Of a stretch of 64,000 nt of DNA, positions 11,998-23,571 are shown one piece after another. The notes under the pieces were generated by a model that saw only the letters and a list, made by a program, of their open reading frames with translations, was not told the origin of the DNA and ran no database searches. The DNA is from Alcanivorax sp. GTDB taxonomy: Bacteria; Pseudomonadota; Gammaproteobacteria; Pseudomonadales; Alcanivoracaceae. Within the stretch, counting starts at the first letter, position 1, and the number at the start of each line of letters is the position of its first letter. Both the position numbers and the translations under genes were made by a program. The stretch covers positions 51,363 through 115,362 of the forward strand of contig JAKUPL010000012.1 of the NCBI GenBank assembly GCA_022449455.1. Direction: 5' to 3'.

Positions 11998-13200
<1,203 letters not shown>

Positions 13201-13260
13201 GGGCTCTCCTCGGGTGTTTCCGGCGTGGTTCTGAGGCCCGCCGGAACGGAACGCCCGGCG

Positions 13261-13280
13261 GACATACTTATTGGTATGTC
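13261..13280. promoter_or_regulatory. palindromic operator GACATAC-N6-GTATGTC
   Basis: Perfect 7-bp arms around TTATTG, 61-80 nt upstream of the module 1 ACAD start and just downstream of the promoter's -10, so a repressor site is likely. An almost identical site lies at 56762-56781 upstream of importer operon 2. Size and symmetry suit a TetR-family protein. Confidence 0.6.
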
Positions 13281-13285
13281 GGGAG

Positions 13286-13338
13286 AATGTGGCACGCCCC
13301 GGCGATGCCGTCAAATAAATTGAAATGGCGTTTTGATT
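13286..13338 (-). promoter_or_regulatory. promoter of module 1 operon with loose site-A-like palindrome
   Basis: Minus-strand -35 TTGACG (13314-13309), 17-nt spacer, -10-like CACATT (13291-13286). AATTGAAA-TGGCG-TTTTGATT (plus strand 13318-13338) lies 3 nt upstream of the -35, in the position held by sites A-C, but its arms match only loosely. Confidence 0.35.
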
Positions 13339-13992
13339 TCAGAAAGCGGGGTCGGAGGGCTGCCCGGCCAGGGTCGGACACTGACGCAGACTGGCCAGGT
13401 AGCAGTCCACGAAGTCCGCCGCCTCGGCGTCCAGGTCGAAGCTGTCCGGCAGCAGCAGCCAGGTATAGAGCAGACCGGTCATCTGCACGTGCAGCAGGGT
13501 GATGGCGCGGTCGATATTGAGGGTAGCGGGCAACTGGCCGCGCTCGATGGCGTTGTCCAGGGTACGGCGCACCTTGGCGCCGCCGTCCAGGAAACTGTCC
13601 CGTACCCGAGCCATCAGCGGGTCGGTTTCCTTGGTAAATTCACATTTATAAAACAGAATCTCGAATACCCTGCGGTGATCCGGATCGCGGACGGTACGCT
13701 GGAGCACGTAAATCAGCACATCGCGCAGGCGTCCCAGCGGGTCGCTTTCGTTGGGGTCCTCGGCGCGCTGGGACAGGGCCTCGGTGGGCAGGCGGTGGCG
13801 GTTGAGCATGGCCTCGAACACATCGTGCTTGTTCTTGAAGTGCCAATAGATGGCGCCCCGGGTGACACCGGCTTTCTGGGCGATGTCGTTCAACGAGGTG
13901 CGCGCCACGCCCTTGAGATGAAAGACGCGCTCGGCGGCGTCGAGGATCTGTGTGCGCGTTTCCAGTGCTTCCGCTTTGGTCCGTCTGGCCAT
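13339..13992 (-). CDS. acrR: TetR-family repressor, AcrR/TtgR type
   Basis: Repressor expected to control the divergent efflux operon. Chosen start MARRTKAEALETR (13992) matches AcrR proteins at the first residue; the frame extends to 14046 but that would add 18 unconserved residues. The HTH region reads TSLNDIAQKAGVTRGAIYWHFKNKHDVF, split here only as the family block, followed by EILFYKCEFTKETD, also typical of AcrR. 217 residues, normal length. A 28-bp palindrome at 14084-14111 between it and acrA is the likely operator. Confidence 0.93.
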   Translation of the reverse strand: MARRTKAEALETRTQILDAAERVFHLKGVARTSLNDIAQKAGVTRGAIYWHFKNKHDVFEAMLNRHRLPTEALSQRAEDPNESDPLGRLRDVLIYVLQRTVRDPDHRRVFEILFYKCEFTKETDPLMARVRDSFLDGGAKVRRTLDNAIERGQLPATLNIDRAITLLHVQMTGLLYTWLLLPDSFDLDAEAADFVDCYLASLRQCPTLAGQPSDPAF

Positions 13993-14041
13993 TACCGGTC
14001 CCGGGTGATTCGGAGATTTGCCTGTTTCTGCACGACTTTTT

Positions 14042-14056
14042 TGCATGAAACATGCA
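14042..14056. promoter_or_regulatory. small palindrome TGCATG-AAA-CATGCA
   Basis: Perfect 6-bp arms in the acrR leader. Could be a hairpin in acrR mRNA or a second protein site; nothing else supports either. Confidence 0.3.
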
Positions 14057-14083
14057 TGAAGAGTGCCGTTCGCGGGTGCCTAC

Positions 14084-14111
14084 TATACATACGTTCTTGA
14101 ATGTATGTATA
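14084..14111. promoter_or_regulatory. AcrR-type operator between acrR and acrA
   Basis: Arms TATACATACGTTC and GAATGTATGTATA around TT pair at 12 of 13 positions. The half-site resembles the known AcrR operator of enterobacteria (TACATACATT with GAATGTATGTA). It lies about 66 nt upstream of acrA and 92 nt upstream of acrR, suited to repress both. Confidence 0.8.
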
Positions 14112-14176
14112 CTCCGGAACCTTCATACTTTGATACGCATCCATTTCGACGCGAATAATTTAGAACCGAGGTTTCC

Positions 14177-15436
14177 ATGCGCAGAGGTTCGGTGTCCCTC
14201 CCCTTTATCGCTCTTTTTTCGCTGGTCCTGGCGGCCTGTGATGACGGCAACCAGCAACAGCAGCAGGCGGGCGGACCGCCGGAAGCCGGTTTTATCACGG
14301 TGGAACCGCAGGCCTTCACCCTCACCACCGAACTGCCCGGGCGCACCACGCCCTACCAGGTGGCGGAAATCCGGCCCCAGGTGAACGGCATTATCGAGGA
14401 ACGGCTGTTCGAGGAAGGCCAGGAAGTCAACGCCGGCGATGCCCTGTATCGCATCGACGACAGCCTTTACCAGGCGCAGGTGGAAAGCGCCAAGGCTGAT
14501 CTGGCCCGCGCCCAGGCCACGCTCAAGTCCGTCCGGCTGCGTGCCCAGCGCTTCGAGCGGCTGCTGGAAATGAAAGCGGTCAGCCAGCAGGAATACGATG
14601 AGGCCCAGGCCGCGCTCGGCGAGAATCAGGCCCAGGTGGCCGCCGCCCGCGCCGCCGTGGACAGCGCCCGCATCAATCTGGACTACACCACCATCGAAGC
14701 ACCGATCAGCGGCCGCATCGGTCGCTCCTCGGTGACCGCCGGCGCCCTGGTCACCGCCAGTCAGGCACAGGCCCTGGCCACCATTCGCCAGTTGGATCCG
14801 ATCTATGTGGACCTGACCCAATCCAACCGGGAACTGCGCCAGCTGCGCGCCGCCCTGGAAGCCGGTCGCCTGCAGAAGGTCGGTGAGGACCAGGCCCGCG
14901 TCACCCTGCTGCTGGAAGACGGCAGCTCCTACGACCGGGAGGGCACCTTGCAGTTCTCCGAGTTCGCGGTGGAGGAAAGCACCGGCTCGGTGACCCTGCG
15001 CGCCCTGTTCCCGAACCCGGACAGCGACCTGCTGCCAGGCATGTTCGTGCGCGCCCGCCTGCCCCAGGGCGAGCGCGGCGACGCCATTCTCGTGCCGCAG
15101 AAAGGCGTCACCCGGGACCCCAACGGCAACGCCACCGCCCTGGTGATCGGCGCCGAGGACAAGGTGGTGCAACGTCAGGTGACCACCGAACGCGCGGTGG
15201 GCAACCAATGGCTGATCAGCGACGGCCTGAAGGCCGGCGACCGGCTGATCGTCGAGGGGCTGCAGAAAATCCGCCCGGACGCCAAGGTCAAACCGGTGCG
15301 GCTCGACCAGCAGGGTGACGGCGCCGCGCCGGCCAGCGAAGGCGGCTCCGCCAGCGGCGACGCGCCGCGGCCGGAAGCCCCGGACCAGGCCGGCCCGCAA
15401 CAGACCGGTGACGACGCCGCGCAAGACGCGCAATAA
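14177..15436 (+). CDS. acrA: RND efflux periplasmic adaptor (membrane fusion lipoprotein)
   Basis: Adaptor linking the inner membrane pump to the outer membrane channel. Start at 14177 follows GAGG. Signal ends in LVLAAC, a lipobox, so Cys is lipidated. Lipoyl, alpha-hairpin and beta-barrel regions are recognisable (PGRTTPYQVAEIRPQVNG; QAQVESAKADLARAQATL; ISGRIGRSSVTAGALV). 419 residues. The last 55 residues are an Ala/Gly/Gln/Pro-rich tail. 27 nt separate it from acrB. Confidence 0.95.
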   Translation: MRRGSVSLPFIALFSLVLAACDDGNQQQQQAGGPPEAGFITVEPQAFTLTTELPGRTTPYQVAEIRPQVNGIIEERLFEEGQEVNAGDALYRIDDSLYQAQVESAKADLARAQATLKSVRLRAQRFERLLEMKAVSQQEYDEAQAALGENQAQVAAARAAVDSARINLDYTTIEAPISGRIGRSSVTAGALVTASQAQALATIRQLDPIYVDLTQSNRELRQLRAALEAGRLQKVGEDQARVTLLLEDGSSYDREGTLQFSEFAVEESTGSVTLRALFPNPDSDLLPGMFVRARLPQGERGDAILVPQKGVTRDPNGNATALVIGAEDKVVQRQVTTERAVGNQWLISDGLKAGDRLIVEGLQKIRPDAKVKPVRLDQQGDGAAPASEGGSASGDAPRPEAPDQAGPQQTGDDAAQDAQ

Positions 15437-15463
15437 CCGACCGCCCACGCAACAGGGACAATC

Positions 15464-18400
15464 ATGGCCAGATTCTTTATTGACCGACCCATTTTCGCCT
15501 GGGTGATCGCCATCGTCATGATGCTCGCCGGGGCGCTGTCGATCTACAACCTGCCGGTGGAGCAGTACCCGACGGTGGCGCCGCCGGAGGTGAGCATCCG
15601 CGCCACCTACCCGGGCGCCTCCGCGGAGGCGGTGGAAGACTCGGTGACCCAGGTCATCGAGCAGCAAATGAACGGCATCGACAACCTGCTGTACATCGAT
15701 TCCACCAGTGACTCCACCGGCACCGCCCAGATCGCGCTGACGTTCGCCGCCGGCACCGACCCGGACATCGCCCAGGTGCAGGTGCAGAACAAACTGCAAC
15801 TGGCCACGCCCCGTCTGCCCCAGGTGGTGCAGCAGCAGGGCGTGCAGGTGAGTAAATCCTCCGACTCCTTCCTGATGGTGCTCGCCGCCACGTCCAGCAA
15901 CGGCAGCATGAGCCGCACCGACCTGTCGGATTATCTGGGCGCCAACGTGCAGGACCCGCTCAGCCGGGTGCAGGGGGTGGGCACCACCCAGTTGTTCGGC
16001 GCCCAGTACGCCATGCGCGTGTGGCTGGACCCGAACAAGCTCAACCAGTACGACCTGACTCCCACCGACGTGATCCAGGCAATCACGGTGCAGAACAACC
16101 AGGTCACCGGCGGCCAGCTGGGCGGCCAGCCGGCGGTGAAAGACCAACAGCTGACCGCCTCGATCATCGTCCAGACCCTGCTGGAAACACCGGAGCAGTT
16201 CGGTGAGATCCTGCTGCGGGTGGACAACGACGGCTCCCGGGTGCGCCTGCGTGACGTGGCCGAGATCAAGCTGGGCTCGGAGAACTACAACTTCGACGCG
16301 CGGTTCAACGGTCGCGCCGCCTCTGGTATCGGCATCAATCTGGCCTCCGGCGCCAACGCGCTGGATACCGCCGACCGGGTCCGGGCGCGACTCGATGAAT
16401 TGAGCGAATTCTTCCCGGAAGGCATGGAAATCTCGTACCCCTACGACACCACGCCGTTCGTGAAGATCTCCATCATGGAGGTGGTCAAGACCCTGTTCGA
16501 GGGCATCCTCCTGGTGTTCCTGGTGATGTTCCTGTTCCTGCAGAACTTCCGCGCCACCCTGATTCCCACCATCGCCGTGCCGGTGGTGTTGCTGGGCACC
16601 TTCGCGGTGCTGTTCGCCTTCGGTTTCACCGTCAACACCCTCACCATGTTCGGCATGGTGCTGGCCATCGGTCTGCTGGTGGACGACGCCATCGTGGTGG
16701 TGGAGAACGTGGAACGGGTGATGGAGGAGGACGGCCTGGGGCCACTGGAAGCCACCCGCAAATCCATGGACCAGATCACCGGCGCCCTGGTGGGCATCGC
16801 TCTGGTGCTGTCGGCGGTATTCGTGCCGATGGCGTTCTTCCCCGGTTCCACCGGTGCCATCTATCGTCAGTTCTCGATCACCATCGTATCGGCCATGACC
16901 CTGTCGGTGCTGGTGGCTCTGATCCTGACCCCGGCGCTGTGCGCCACCATGCTCAAGCCCTCCTCCGCCGTGCATCAGGAGAAGAAAGGCTTCTTCGGCT
17001 GGTTCAACCGCAACTTCAACCGCGCCAGCCTGCGCTACCAGGGCCGGGTGGAGAAAATGATCGGCCACCGTGGCCGCTATCTGTTGATCTACGTGGCCAT
17101 CGTGGCGGTGCTCGGCTTTACCTTCACCCGCCTGCCCAGCGCCTTCCTGCCGGAAGAGGACCAGGGCATTCTGCTCAGCCAGGTGCAGCTGCCGGTGGGC
17201 TCGCCGCTGGGTCAGACCATGGACGTGCTCGGCAAGATGGAAGACTACTACCTGAACAAAGAAGAGGCGGTCACCTCCATCTTCACCGTGGGCGGTTTCA
17301 GCTTCGCCGGCCGCGGCCAGAACTCGGGCATTGCCTTCGTGCGGCTCAAGGACTGGGAAGAACGGGATCTGAGCACCGACGGCGTGCAGCAGATCATCGG
17401 CCGCTCCATGGGCTATTTCTCGCAGATTCGCGAGGCCATTATCTTCGCCCTCAACCCGCCGGCGATTCCCGCCCTGGGCACCTCCGGGGGCTTCAACTTC
17501 CAGCTGCAGGACCGGGGCGGCCAGGGGCACGACGCCCTGACCCAGGCCCGCGACCAGCTGCTGGGCGCCGCCAACCAGGCGGGCACGCTGTCCCAGGTGC
17601 GCTTCAACGGCCTGCCGGACGCGCCCACCTACGACCTGGAAGTGGACCGGCAAAAAGCCCAGGCCATGGGCGTGTCCCTGGCCGACATCAACAACACCCT
17701 GTCGGTGGCCTGGGGCTCCAGCTATGTGAACGACTTCATCGACCGGGGCCGGGTGAAACGCGTGTTCGTGCAGGGCGAGGCGCCGTTCCGGATGCTACCC
17801 GAGGACATCAATAACTGGTACGTGCGCAACGGCGCCGGCGAGATGGTGCCGTTCGACACCTTCTCCGAGGGCGAGTGGACCTACGGTCCGCAGCAGCTGC
17901 AGCGCTACAACGGCGTGTCGTCCATGAATATCCAGGGCAACGCGGCCGGTGGCGTGAGTACCGGTGAGGCCATGGCCACCATGGAGCGCCTGGCCCAGGA
18001 CCTGCCCGACGGCTTCGGCTTTGAATGGACCGGGCTGTCCTTTCAGGAGCAGCAGGCCGGCGCCCAGGCTCCGGCGCTTTACGCCCTGTCGCTGCTGGTG
18101 GTGTTCCTGTGTCTGGCGGCGCTCTATGAGAGCTGGTCGATTCCGTTCGCGGTGATGCTGGTGGTGCCGCTGGGCGTGATCGGCGCCGTGGTCGCGGCGA
18201 TGCTGCGCGGCCTCAACAACGACGTGTTCTTCCAGGTGGGCCTGCTGACCACGGTGGGGCTGTCGGCGAAGAACGCGATTCTGATCGCCGAGTTCGCCAA
18301 GGACCTGGAGGACGAGGGCTATTCGCTGCTCAAGGCCACCCTGGAAGCCACCCGCATGCGGCTGCGACCGATTCTGATGACCTCGCTGGCGTTCGGGCTC

Positions 18401-18613
18401 GGCGTCACGCCGCTGATGCTCAGCAGCGGCGCCGGCTCCGGCGCGCGCAACGCGATCGGCACCGGGGTGTTCGGCGGCGTGGTGGCGGCCACCGTGCTGG
18501 CGATCTTCTTCATCCCGCTGTTCTACGCCCTGGTGCGCCGCATCTCCGGCGTGCCCATGACCGGCAAAAAGGACGGCAGTACCGCCCTGGAGGATCGGGA
18601 GGAACAGCCATGA
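15464..18613 (+). CDS. acrB: RND multidrug efflux permease, AcrB/MexB class
   Basis: Proton-driven inner membrane pump, 1049 residues, the usual HAE-1 length. [20 protein letters not shown] opens the protein. The proton-relay Asp pair is in [16 protein letters not shown] and the relay Lys in [15 protein letters not shown]. Two periplasmic loops of about 300 residues each are present. Its stop overlaps the first ATG of the next gene (ATGA), so the outer membrane factor is coupled to it. The long open frame on the opposite strand is a GC-rich shadow. Confidence 0.97.
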   Translation: MARFFIDRPIFAWVIAIVMMLAGALSIYNLPVEQYPTVAPPEVSIRATYPGASAEAVEDSVTQVIEQQMNGIDNLLYIDSTSDSTGTAQIALTFAAGTDPDIAQVQVQNKLQLATPRLPQVVQQQGVQVSKSSDSFLMVLAATSSNGSMSRTDLSDYLGANVQDPLSRVQGVGTTQLFGAQYAMRVWLDPNKLNQYDLTPTDVIQAITVQNNQVTGGQLGGQPAVKDQQLTASIIVQTLLETPEQFGEILLRVDNDGSRVRLRDVAEIKLGSENYNFDARFNGRAASGIGINLASGANALDTADRVRARLDELSEFFPEGMEISYPYDTTPFVKISIMEVVKTLFEGILLVFLVMFLFLQNFRATLIPTIAVPVVLLGTFAVLFAFGFTVNTLTMFGMVLAIGLLVDDAIVVVENVERVMEEDGLGPLEATRKSMDQITGALVGIALVLSAVFVPMAFFPGSTGAIYRQFSITIVSAMTLSVLVALILTPALCATMLKPSSAVHQEKKGFFGWFNRNFNRASLRYQGRVEKMIGHRGRYLLIYVAIVAVLGFTFTRLPSAFLPEEDQGILLSQVQLPVGSPLGQTMDVLGKMEDYYLNKEEAVTSIFTVGGFSFAGRGQNSGIAFVRLKDWEERDLSTDGVQQIIGRSMGYFSQIREAIIFALNPPAIPALGTSGGFNFQLQDRGGQGHDALTQARDQLLGAANQAGTLSQVRFNGLPDAPTYDLEVDRQKAQAMGVSLADINNTLSVAWGSSYVNDFIDRGRVKRVFVQGEAPFRMLPEDINNWYVRNGAGEMVPFDTFSEGEWTYGPQQLQRYNGVSSMNIQGNAAGGVSTGEAMATMERLAQDLPDGFGFEWTGLSFQEQQAGAQAPALYALSLLVVFLCLAALYESWSIPFAVMLVVPLGVIGAVVAAMLRGLNNDVFFQVGLLTTVGLSAKNAILIAEFAKDLEDEGYSLLKATLEATRMRLRPILMTSLAFGLGVTPLMLSSGAGSGARNAIGTGVFGGVVAATVLAIFFIPLFYALVRRISGVPMTGKKDGSTALEDREEQP

Positions 18614-18705
18614 GCGTGGCGAGACGGATAGCCATGAGCGTGGCGAGACGGACAGCCATGAGCGTGGCGAAGCAGACAGCCATGAGCGGGAGGAAACGAA
18701 CAGCG
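18610..18705 (+). repeat. 24-nt in-frame tandem repeat at the start of the outer membrane factor gene
   Basis: Four 24-nt units, each beginning ATGAGCG, precede a fifth ATG at 18706 (ATGs at 18610, 18634, 18658, 18682, 18706). They encode [32 protein letters not shown]. The unit looks like a duplication of the start region itself. Ribosome-binding GGGAGG occurs 7 nt before the first ATG and 12 nt before the last. Confidence 0.9.
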
Positions 18706-20172
18706 ATGAGCGAGCGCCGCCCCACCCTGTCCCTGATCACCGCCGCCCTGCTGCTGGGCGGCGGCGCCCTCACCGGTTGCACCCTGGCTCCGGAGTACCA
18801 GGCACCGGATTCGCCGGTGCCGGCCACGGTGGGCGACGCCGCCACCGGCGTCGACGCGGTGATGCTGCCGGGCTGGCAGGCCCTGTTTCCGGACCCGCAT
18901 TTGCGGCAATTGATCGCCACCGCCCTGGACAACAACAGGGACCTGCGTCTGGCTCTGCTGGATGTGGCGGAAGCGCGGGCCCAATACCGTATCGAGGGCG
19001 CTGCCCTGCTGCCGTCGATCAGCGCCAATGCCGAAGGCACCCGCCAGCGGCTGCCGGCGGACCTGAGCCGTACCGGCGACAGCACGGTGCAGAGCCAATA
19101 CGGCGTCAATGTGGGCGTGGCCAGCTACGAGCTGGACCTGTTCGGTCGCGTACGCAGCCTCAAGCAATCGGCGCTGGAGAGCTATCTGGCCACCGAAGAG
19201 GCCCGCCGCAGCGCTCACATCACGCTGGTTTCGGAAGTGGCCAACGCGTACCTGACCCTGATGGCGGACCGCGAAAGCTTGCGCATCAGCCGTGACACCC
19301 TGGCCGCCCAACAGGAATCCGTGGATCTGGTACAAGGCCGCTTCGACCTGGGTCTGGGCTCGGAACTGGATCTGCGTCAGGCCCAGGCGGCCCTGGAAAC
19401 CGCCCGCGCCAGCCAGGCCCGCTTCCAGCGCCGGGTTGACGCCGACCGCAATGCCCTGGCGGTGCTGGTGGGCGCGCCCCTGCCGCCGCTGCCCGGCGAG
19501 AACCTGGATGACCCGACGGTGGCGACCCTGCCGGACGTGCCCGCCGGGCTGTCCTCGTCGGTACTGCGGCTGCGACCGGACATCCTCGGTGCCGAACATG
19601 CGCTGCGCGCGGCCAACGCCAACATCGGCGCGGCCCGGGCGGCGTTTTTCCCGCGCATCAGCCTGACCGGCTCCGCCGGCACCGCCAGCGCCGAGCTGTC
19701 CGGCCTGTTCGAAAGCGGCTCCAAGGCCTGGTCGTTTTCCCCGAGTCTTTCGCTGCCGATTTTCAGCGGCGGCCGCAATCGCGCCAACCTGGATGTGGCG
19801 GAGGTGCGCCGCGACCGGAACGTGGCACGCTACGAGCAAGCCATCCAGACCGCGTTCCAGGAGGTGGCCGACGCCCTCGCCGCCCGCGACAGTCTGCGCC
19901 GCGAAGAACAGGCGCAAAGCGCCCTGGTGACCGCCACCGAGCGTTCCCTGACGCTGGCGGAAGCGCGCTACCGGGAGGGCGCCGACGATTATCTGGCGGT
20001 GCTGGACGCACGCCGCAACCTGCTCGACGCCCGTCAGCAACGGGTGGCGGTGACCCTCGACAAGCTTACCAACCGGGTCACCCTGTACCGCGCCCTGGGC
20101 GGTGGAGAACAGGCCCGGGACGCAACCCTGATCGGTGAGGCGGCACACCGCCGCGACGCGCCTCGCGGCTGA
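18610..20172 (+). CDS. outer membrane factor lipoprotein, NodT/OprM family
   Basis: TolC-like channel completing the RND pump. From the first ATG the protein has 520 residues; from the fifth (18706, [19 protein letters not shown]) it has 488 and a normal lipoprotein signal ending in ALTGC. The first ATG has the better ribosome-binding site and overlaps the acrB stop, so the longer form with a basic 32-residue leader may be made; both are possible. Two OEP repeats are seen, with [22 protein letters not shown] and [23 protein letters not shown] as typical blocks. Third gene of the acrAB operon. Confidence 0.93.
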   Translation: MSVARRIAMSVARRTAMSVAKQTAMSGRKRTAMSERRPTLSLITAALLLGGGALTGCTLAPEYQAPDSPVPATVGDAATGVDAVMLPGWQALFPDPHLRQLIATALDNNRDLRLALLDVAEARAQYRIEGAALLPSISANAEGTRQRLPADLSRTGDSTVQSQYGVNVGVASYELDLFGRVRSLKQSALESYLATEEARRSAHITLVSEVANAYLTLMADRESLRISRDTLAAQQESVDLVQGRFDLGLGSELDLRQAQAALETARASQARFQRRVDADRNALAVLVGAPLPPLPGENLDDPTVATLPDVPAGLSSSVLRLRPDILGAEHALRAANANIGAARAAFFPRISLTGSAGTASAELSGLFESGSKAWSFSPSLSLPIFSGGRNRANLDVAEVRRDRNVARYEQAIQTAFQEVADALAARDSLRREEQAQSALVTATERSLTLAEARYREGADDYLAVLDARRNLLDARQQRVAVTLDKLTNRVTLYRALGGGEQARDATLIGEAAHRRDAPRG

Positions 20173-20320
20173 CCGCCACACATCGCCGTCCCGGCATAGG
20201 GTTCTTTTTTTGCTTTTTTTGTCCGGCGGCGCGCCGCTCCGGCTTTTGGAATGAAAAGTGCGGAGCTTCCGGGTATACAGCCTGGAAGGCTCGCTTTCGT
20301 TTGCTTGGGAACAACACAAT

Positions 20321-20881
20321 ATGTTGATGGTGATGCGCGGCTGGACCGGCCGCTTTGCGTTGGCGCTGTGCGCCCTGCTCGGGCAGGGCCAGGCCGGCGC
20401 CGCCGACCACGATCTGCGCCTGGGGGCCCGGGTGGGTGGCGGCGAAGGGCTCGATTATTACAGCGTGTTCGCCCGCTGGCCCGCCGACTGGCTGCAACGT
20501 CAGGTGGTGGAGCGCTGGCTCGACGGCGATCTGATCCAGGCCTACTGGGACGCGTCCGTGGAGCGCTGGGAAGGGACCGCCGCGGACGGCGACGACAACG
20601 CCACCGAGGTGTATATCTTCGGCCCGGTGGCCCGCGTCAACTGGCCCAGCGACCGCCTTTATCTTTTGTTCGGCGTGCAGCCGTCGTACATGAGCCACGC
20701 CCATATCGACGACGACGACATGGGCGGCAATGTGCAGTTCACCAGCCACGCCGGCCTGGTGTTCGAGGTGACACCGCGTCTGGCGGTGGGCCTGCGCGGC
20801 CAGCACACTTCCAACTCGCGTCTGTACAAACCCAACCCGGGCATGAATCTGGGTTCGGTGACGGTTTCGTTCCGTTTTTAA
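20321..20881 (+). CDS. pagL: PagL-like outer membrane lipid A 3-O-deacylase
   Basis: Small beta-barrel enzyme family that removes the 3-O acyl chain of lipid A. The chosen ATG at 20321 gives a signal peptide (MLMVMRGWTGRFALALCALL, cleavage near QAGA); the frame is open from 20258. Near the C-terminus, HTSNSRLYKPNPGMN matches the PagL block containing the catalytic His and Ser (H-x-S). The third triad residue, Glu 14 residues after the His in Pseudomonas PagL, is Asn here, so activity is uncertain. C-terminal VSFRF ends in Phe, as expected of an outer membrane protein. Stand-alone gene between the pump and a TonB receptor. Confidence 0.8.
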   Translation: MLMVMRGWTGRFALALCALLGQGQAGAADHDLRLGARVGGGEGLDYYSVFARWPADWLQRQVVERWLDGDLIQAYWDASVERWEGTAADGDDNATEVYIFGPVARVNWPSDRLYLLFGVQPSYMSHAHIDDDDMGGNVQFTSHAGLVFEVTPRLAVGLRGQHTSNSRLYKPNPGMNLGSVTVSFRF

Positions 20882-20959
20882 GTCCGCGGTGCCTTGAGGC
20901 CGGCGGGTTTTCTCTCTAGCTTAGGGGCCTTCCGCCTCCGTCCAGGAAGAAGGACCGCC

Positions 20960-23038
20960 ATGTATCGCCCCTTGTTCGCCTGCCTGGGCGGGGCCGCGCT
21001 CGCCCTGCCCGCTTTCGCCCAGACCGACGCCGGCCCCGTCCCACCATCGGAACACCGTCTGGAGGCGGTCACCGTCACCGGCACGCGGCTGGAACGGGAT
21101 CTGGCCGACCTGCCCGGCGCCGCCACGGTGGTGGACGCCGAACAGGTCCAGGCCGGCCAGCCCGGTCTGCAGTTGGACGAAAGCCTCAACCGCGTGCCCG
21201 GTCTTTATCTGCAGAACCGCTACAACTTCGCCCAGGGGCTGCGCCTGTCCAGCCGCGGGTTCGGCGCGCGCGCGCCGTTCGGCGTGCGCGGCCTGCGCAT
21301 CAACGTGGACGGTTTCCCGGAGACCCTGCCCGATGGTCAGTCGCAATTGGACAGCGTGGACCTGGAAACGCTGGACTCGCTTACCGTGCTGCGGGGCCCG
21401 GCCTCGGTGCTGTACGGCAACGCCAGCGGCGGCGTGGTGGACATCACCACGCGCACCGGCCGTGATCTGCGCTACGGGCACCGCTTCAGCGTGGCCGGCG
21501 GCGCCGACGGCTACCGCAAAAGCAACCTGCAGCTGGGCGGCGCCGAGGGCGGCAACCACCATTACCTGAGCCTGACCGGGGTGCGCCACGACGGTGAACG
21601 GGCGCAGAGCGATATGGAAAAGTATCTGCTCACCACCCGGGTGGGCCGGGCGCTGTCCGCCGAGCGCGACCTGGAACTGTTCTTCACCGCCATGGACACC
21701 CCGGTGGCCGAGGACCCGGGCGGCCTGACCCGCGCCCAGGTGCGCGAGGATCGCGAGCAGGCGGCGCGCTTTTCCAATCTGCTGGACGCCGGCCAGGAAG
21801 TGACCCAGCAGCGCCTCGGGGTGCTCTACCGTGATCGCAGCCTGGGTGGCGAACTGCGCCTGCGCGGCTTCGTCAGCCGCCGGGACTTCCGTCAGCAGCT
21901 GCCGTTCCCCGGCAGCAGCCTGATCGATTACCAGCGCCTGTTCTACGGCGCGCGCCTGGAATACACCGACCGGCTCACCCTGTTCGGGCTGCGCCATCGC
22001 TATCTGGTGGGCCTGGACCTGGACCGGCAGCAGGATGACCGGGGCCGGCGCGCGGTGGACGCCGCCGGCAACGTCACCGCCCGCACCGGCGACGAGGACC
22101 AAACCGCCACCGCCAGCGGTCTGTTCCTGCAGACCGACACCGATCTGAGCGAGCGCCTGGTGTTGTCCCTGGGGGCGCGCGCCGACCGGGTCCGTCTGGA
22201 CATCGAGGACCATCTGCTCGACGACGGCGATCAGAGCGGCGACCAGACCTTCCGCGAGGGCAGCTACAGCGCCGGCCTGATCTGGCACCTGCACCCCCGC
22301 CACAGCGTCTACGCCACGGTCAGCAACGCCTTCGAGACGCCCACCTTCACGGAACTGGCCAACCCGTCCGGGGCCGGCGGTTTCAATCCGGACCTGGAAC
22401 CCCAGAAGGCATTGAATCGGGAAATCGGCGGGCGCGGCCAGCTCGGCGACCGGCTGTTCTACGATCTGGCCCTGTTCAGCGTGCGTGTGCGCGACGAGAT
22501 CACCCCCTACGAGCTCAACGGTCGCACCTTCTACGACAACGCCGCCCGCACCCGTCGGGACGGTCTGGAACTGATGCTCGAACACCTGACCACCGAGCGG
22601 CTGACCCTGACCCTGGCCTACACCTATTCGGATTATGAATTCGAGGATTTCCAGGACGAGCAGCAGAACCAGGATGTGAGCGGCAACCGGTTGCCCGGCC
22701 TGCCCCGCCACCACCTGTTCGTGGAAGCGGCCTGGCGCTGGCAAAACGGGGCCTTTCTGGTGCTGGACGGGCGTTACGGCGGCGCGGTGTACGCGGAGAA
22801 CACCAACGACACCCGGGTGGACGATTACACCGTGGCGGGGGCGCGGCTGGGCCGGGAATGGCGGCTGCCGGCCAGCGCCTTCACCCTCTACGCCGGCGTG
22901 GACAACCTCTTTGACGAGGACTACTTCGGCAATCTGCGCATCAATGCCAACAGCGATCGCCCCGATCCGGCGGATCGGGGCTACTTCGAACCGGCGCCGG
23001 GCCGGCACTGGTACGCCGGCGCCTCCTACAGTTGGTAG
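20960..23038 (+). CDS. TonB-dependent receptor, YncD/PqqU-like
   Basis: 22-stranded outer membrane transporter, 692 residues. Start MYRPLFACLGGAALALP at 20960 follows GGAAGAAGGA; signal cleavage after AFA. TonB box-like region EAVTVTGTRLER, plug motifs RGFGARAPFGVRGLRI and LRGPASVLYGNASGGVVDIT. VSNAFETPTFTELANPSG and YFEPAPGRHW match E. coli YncD (PqqU), a PQQ receptor, more than siderophore receptors. Ends in aromatic Trp. No regulator or periplasmic partner is adjacent. Family call firm, PQQ role inferred. Confidence 0.9.
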   Translation: MYRPLFACLGGAALALPAFAQTDAGPVPPSEHRLEAVTVTGTRLERDLADLPGAATVVDAEQVQAGQPGLQLDESLNRVPGLYLQNRYNFAQGLRLSSRGFGARAPFGVRGLRINVDGFPETLPDGQSQLDSVDLETLDSLTVLRGPASVLYGNASGGVVDITTRTGRDLRYGHRFSVAGGADGYRKSNLQLGGAEGGNHHYLSLTGVRHDGERAQSDMEKYLLTTRVGRALSAERDLELFFTAMDTPVAEDPGGLTRAQVREDREQAARFSNLLDAGQEVTQQRLGVLYRDRSLGGELRLRGFVSRRDFRQQLPFPGSSLIDYQRLFYGARLEYTDRLTLFGLRHRYLVGLDLDRQQDDRGRRAVDAAGNVTARTGDEDQTATASGLFLQTDTDLSERLVLSLGARADRVRLDIEDHLLDDGDQSGDQTFREGSYSAGLIWHLHPRHSVYATVSNAFETPTFTELANPSGAGGFNPDLEPQKALNREIGGRGQLGDRLFYDLALFSVRVRDEITPYELNGRTFYDNAARTRRDGLELMLEHLTTERLTLTLAYTYSDYEFEDFQDEQQNQDVSGNRLPGLPRHHLFVEAAWRWQNGAFLVLDGRYGGAVYAENTNDTRVDDYTVAGARLGREWRLPASAFTLYAGVDNLFDEDYFGNLRINANSDRPDPADRGYFEPAPGRHWYAGASYSW

Positions 23039-23041
23039 CGG

Positions 23042-23470
23042 CTACATCAGGCCGGCGGCCTTCTTGATGTCGTCGACGTTCTGCTTGGTCAGGTCCTTGT
23101 CCACTTCGCGAATCACCGCACGGCGGGTGGGGTCGTCCATCTTGTCGCGCAGGGCGCCCAGGAAACGTGGCTCGGCAATCACGATAAAGTCGTCCACGCC
23201 GCCCTTGTCGTGGGCCGCCTTCATGTACTGCGCCAGTTCCTTGGCGAACACCGCGGAGTGCTTGTCGGAGGTGGCCTGCTGATTGCCGGTGGCGCGGGGG
23301 TTGCCGTGCAGAGCGCCGCTGCCTTCCTTGCCGCCGTCGCCGGTGCGCAGATCGCCCACGTGGGCCTGGCTTTCCGGATGATCAAGCTGCTCGATCTCGC
23401 GGACCCGGCCAACCTGATGGGCGAACACCCGGGCGTGGGCGGCGTTGCTGGCGATGATGTAGGTGGTCAT
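23042..23470 (-). CDS. host attachment family protein (eRF1-like fold)
   Basis: 142-residue soluble protein of the family annotated as required for attachment to host cells. MTTYIIASNAAHARVFAHQVG is the characteristic first strand, and VDDFIVIAEPRFLGALRD the conserved middle block. It has no signal peptide, so the name probably misstates its role. Convergent with the TonB receptor, 3 nt apart. Confidence 0.85.
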   Translation of the reverse strand: MTTYIIASNAAHARVFAHQVGRVREIEQLDHPESQAHVGDLRTGDGGKEGSGALHGNPRATGNQQATSDKHSAVFAKELAQYMKAAHDKGGVDDFIVIAEPRFLGALRDKMDDPTRRAVIREVDKDLTKQNVDDIKKAAGLM

Positions 23471-23571
23471 GTTGGCTCCTTTCCATTGGCTGTGTTCCTG
23501 TTACCCAGCCTTGAGCCAAACGCGCCGCGCTTCAACCCGCCACCGCGCGAAACCGGTAAAAAGCCTTTAAA

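Noticed and set aside
14123..17653. Minus-strand open frame of 1176 codons opposite acrAB
   Set aside because: It is the complement of two well-supported RND genes, has His/Gly/Arg-rich composition typical of GC-rich shadows and no family motifs.
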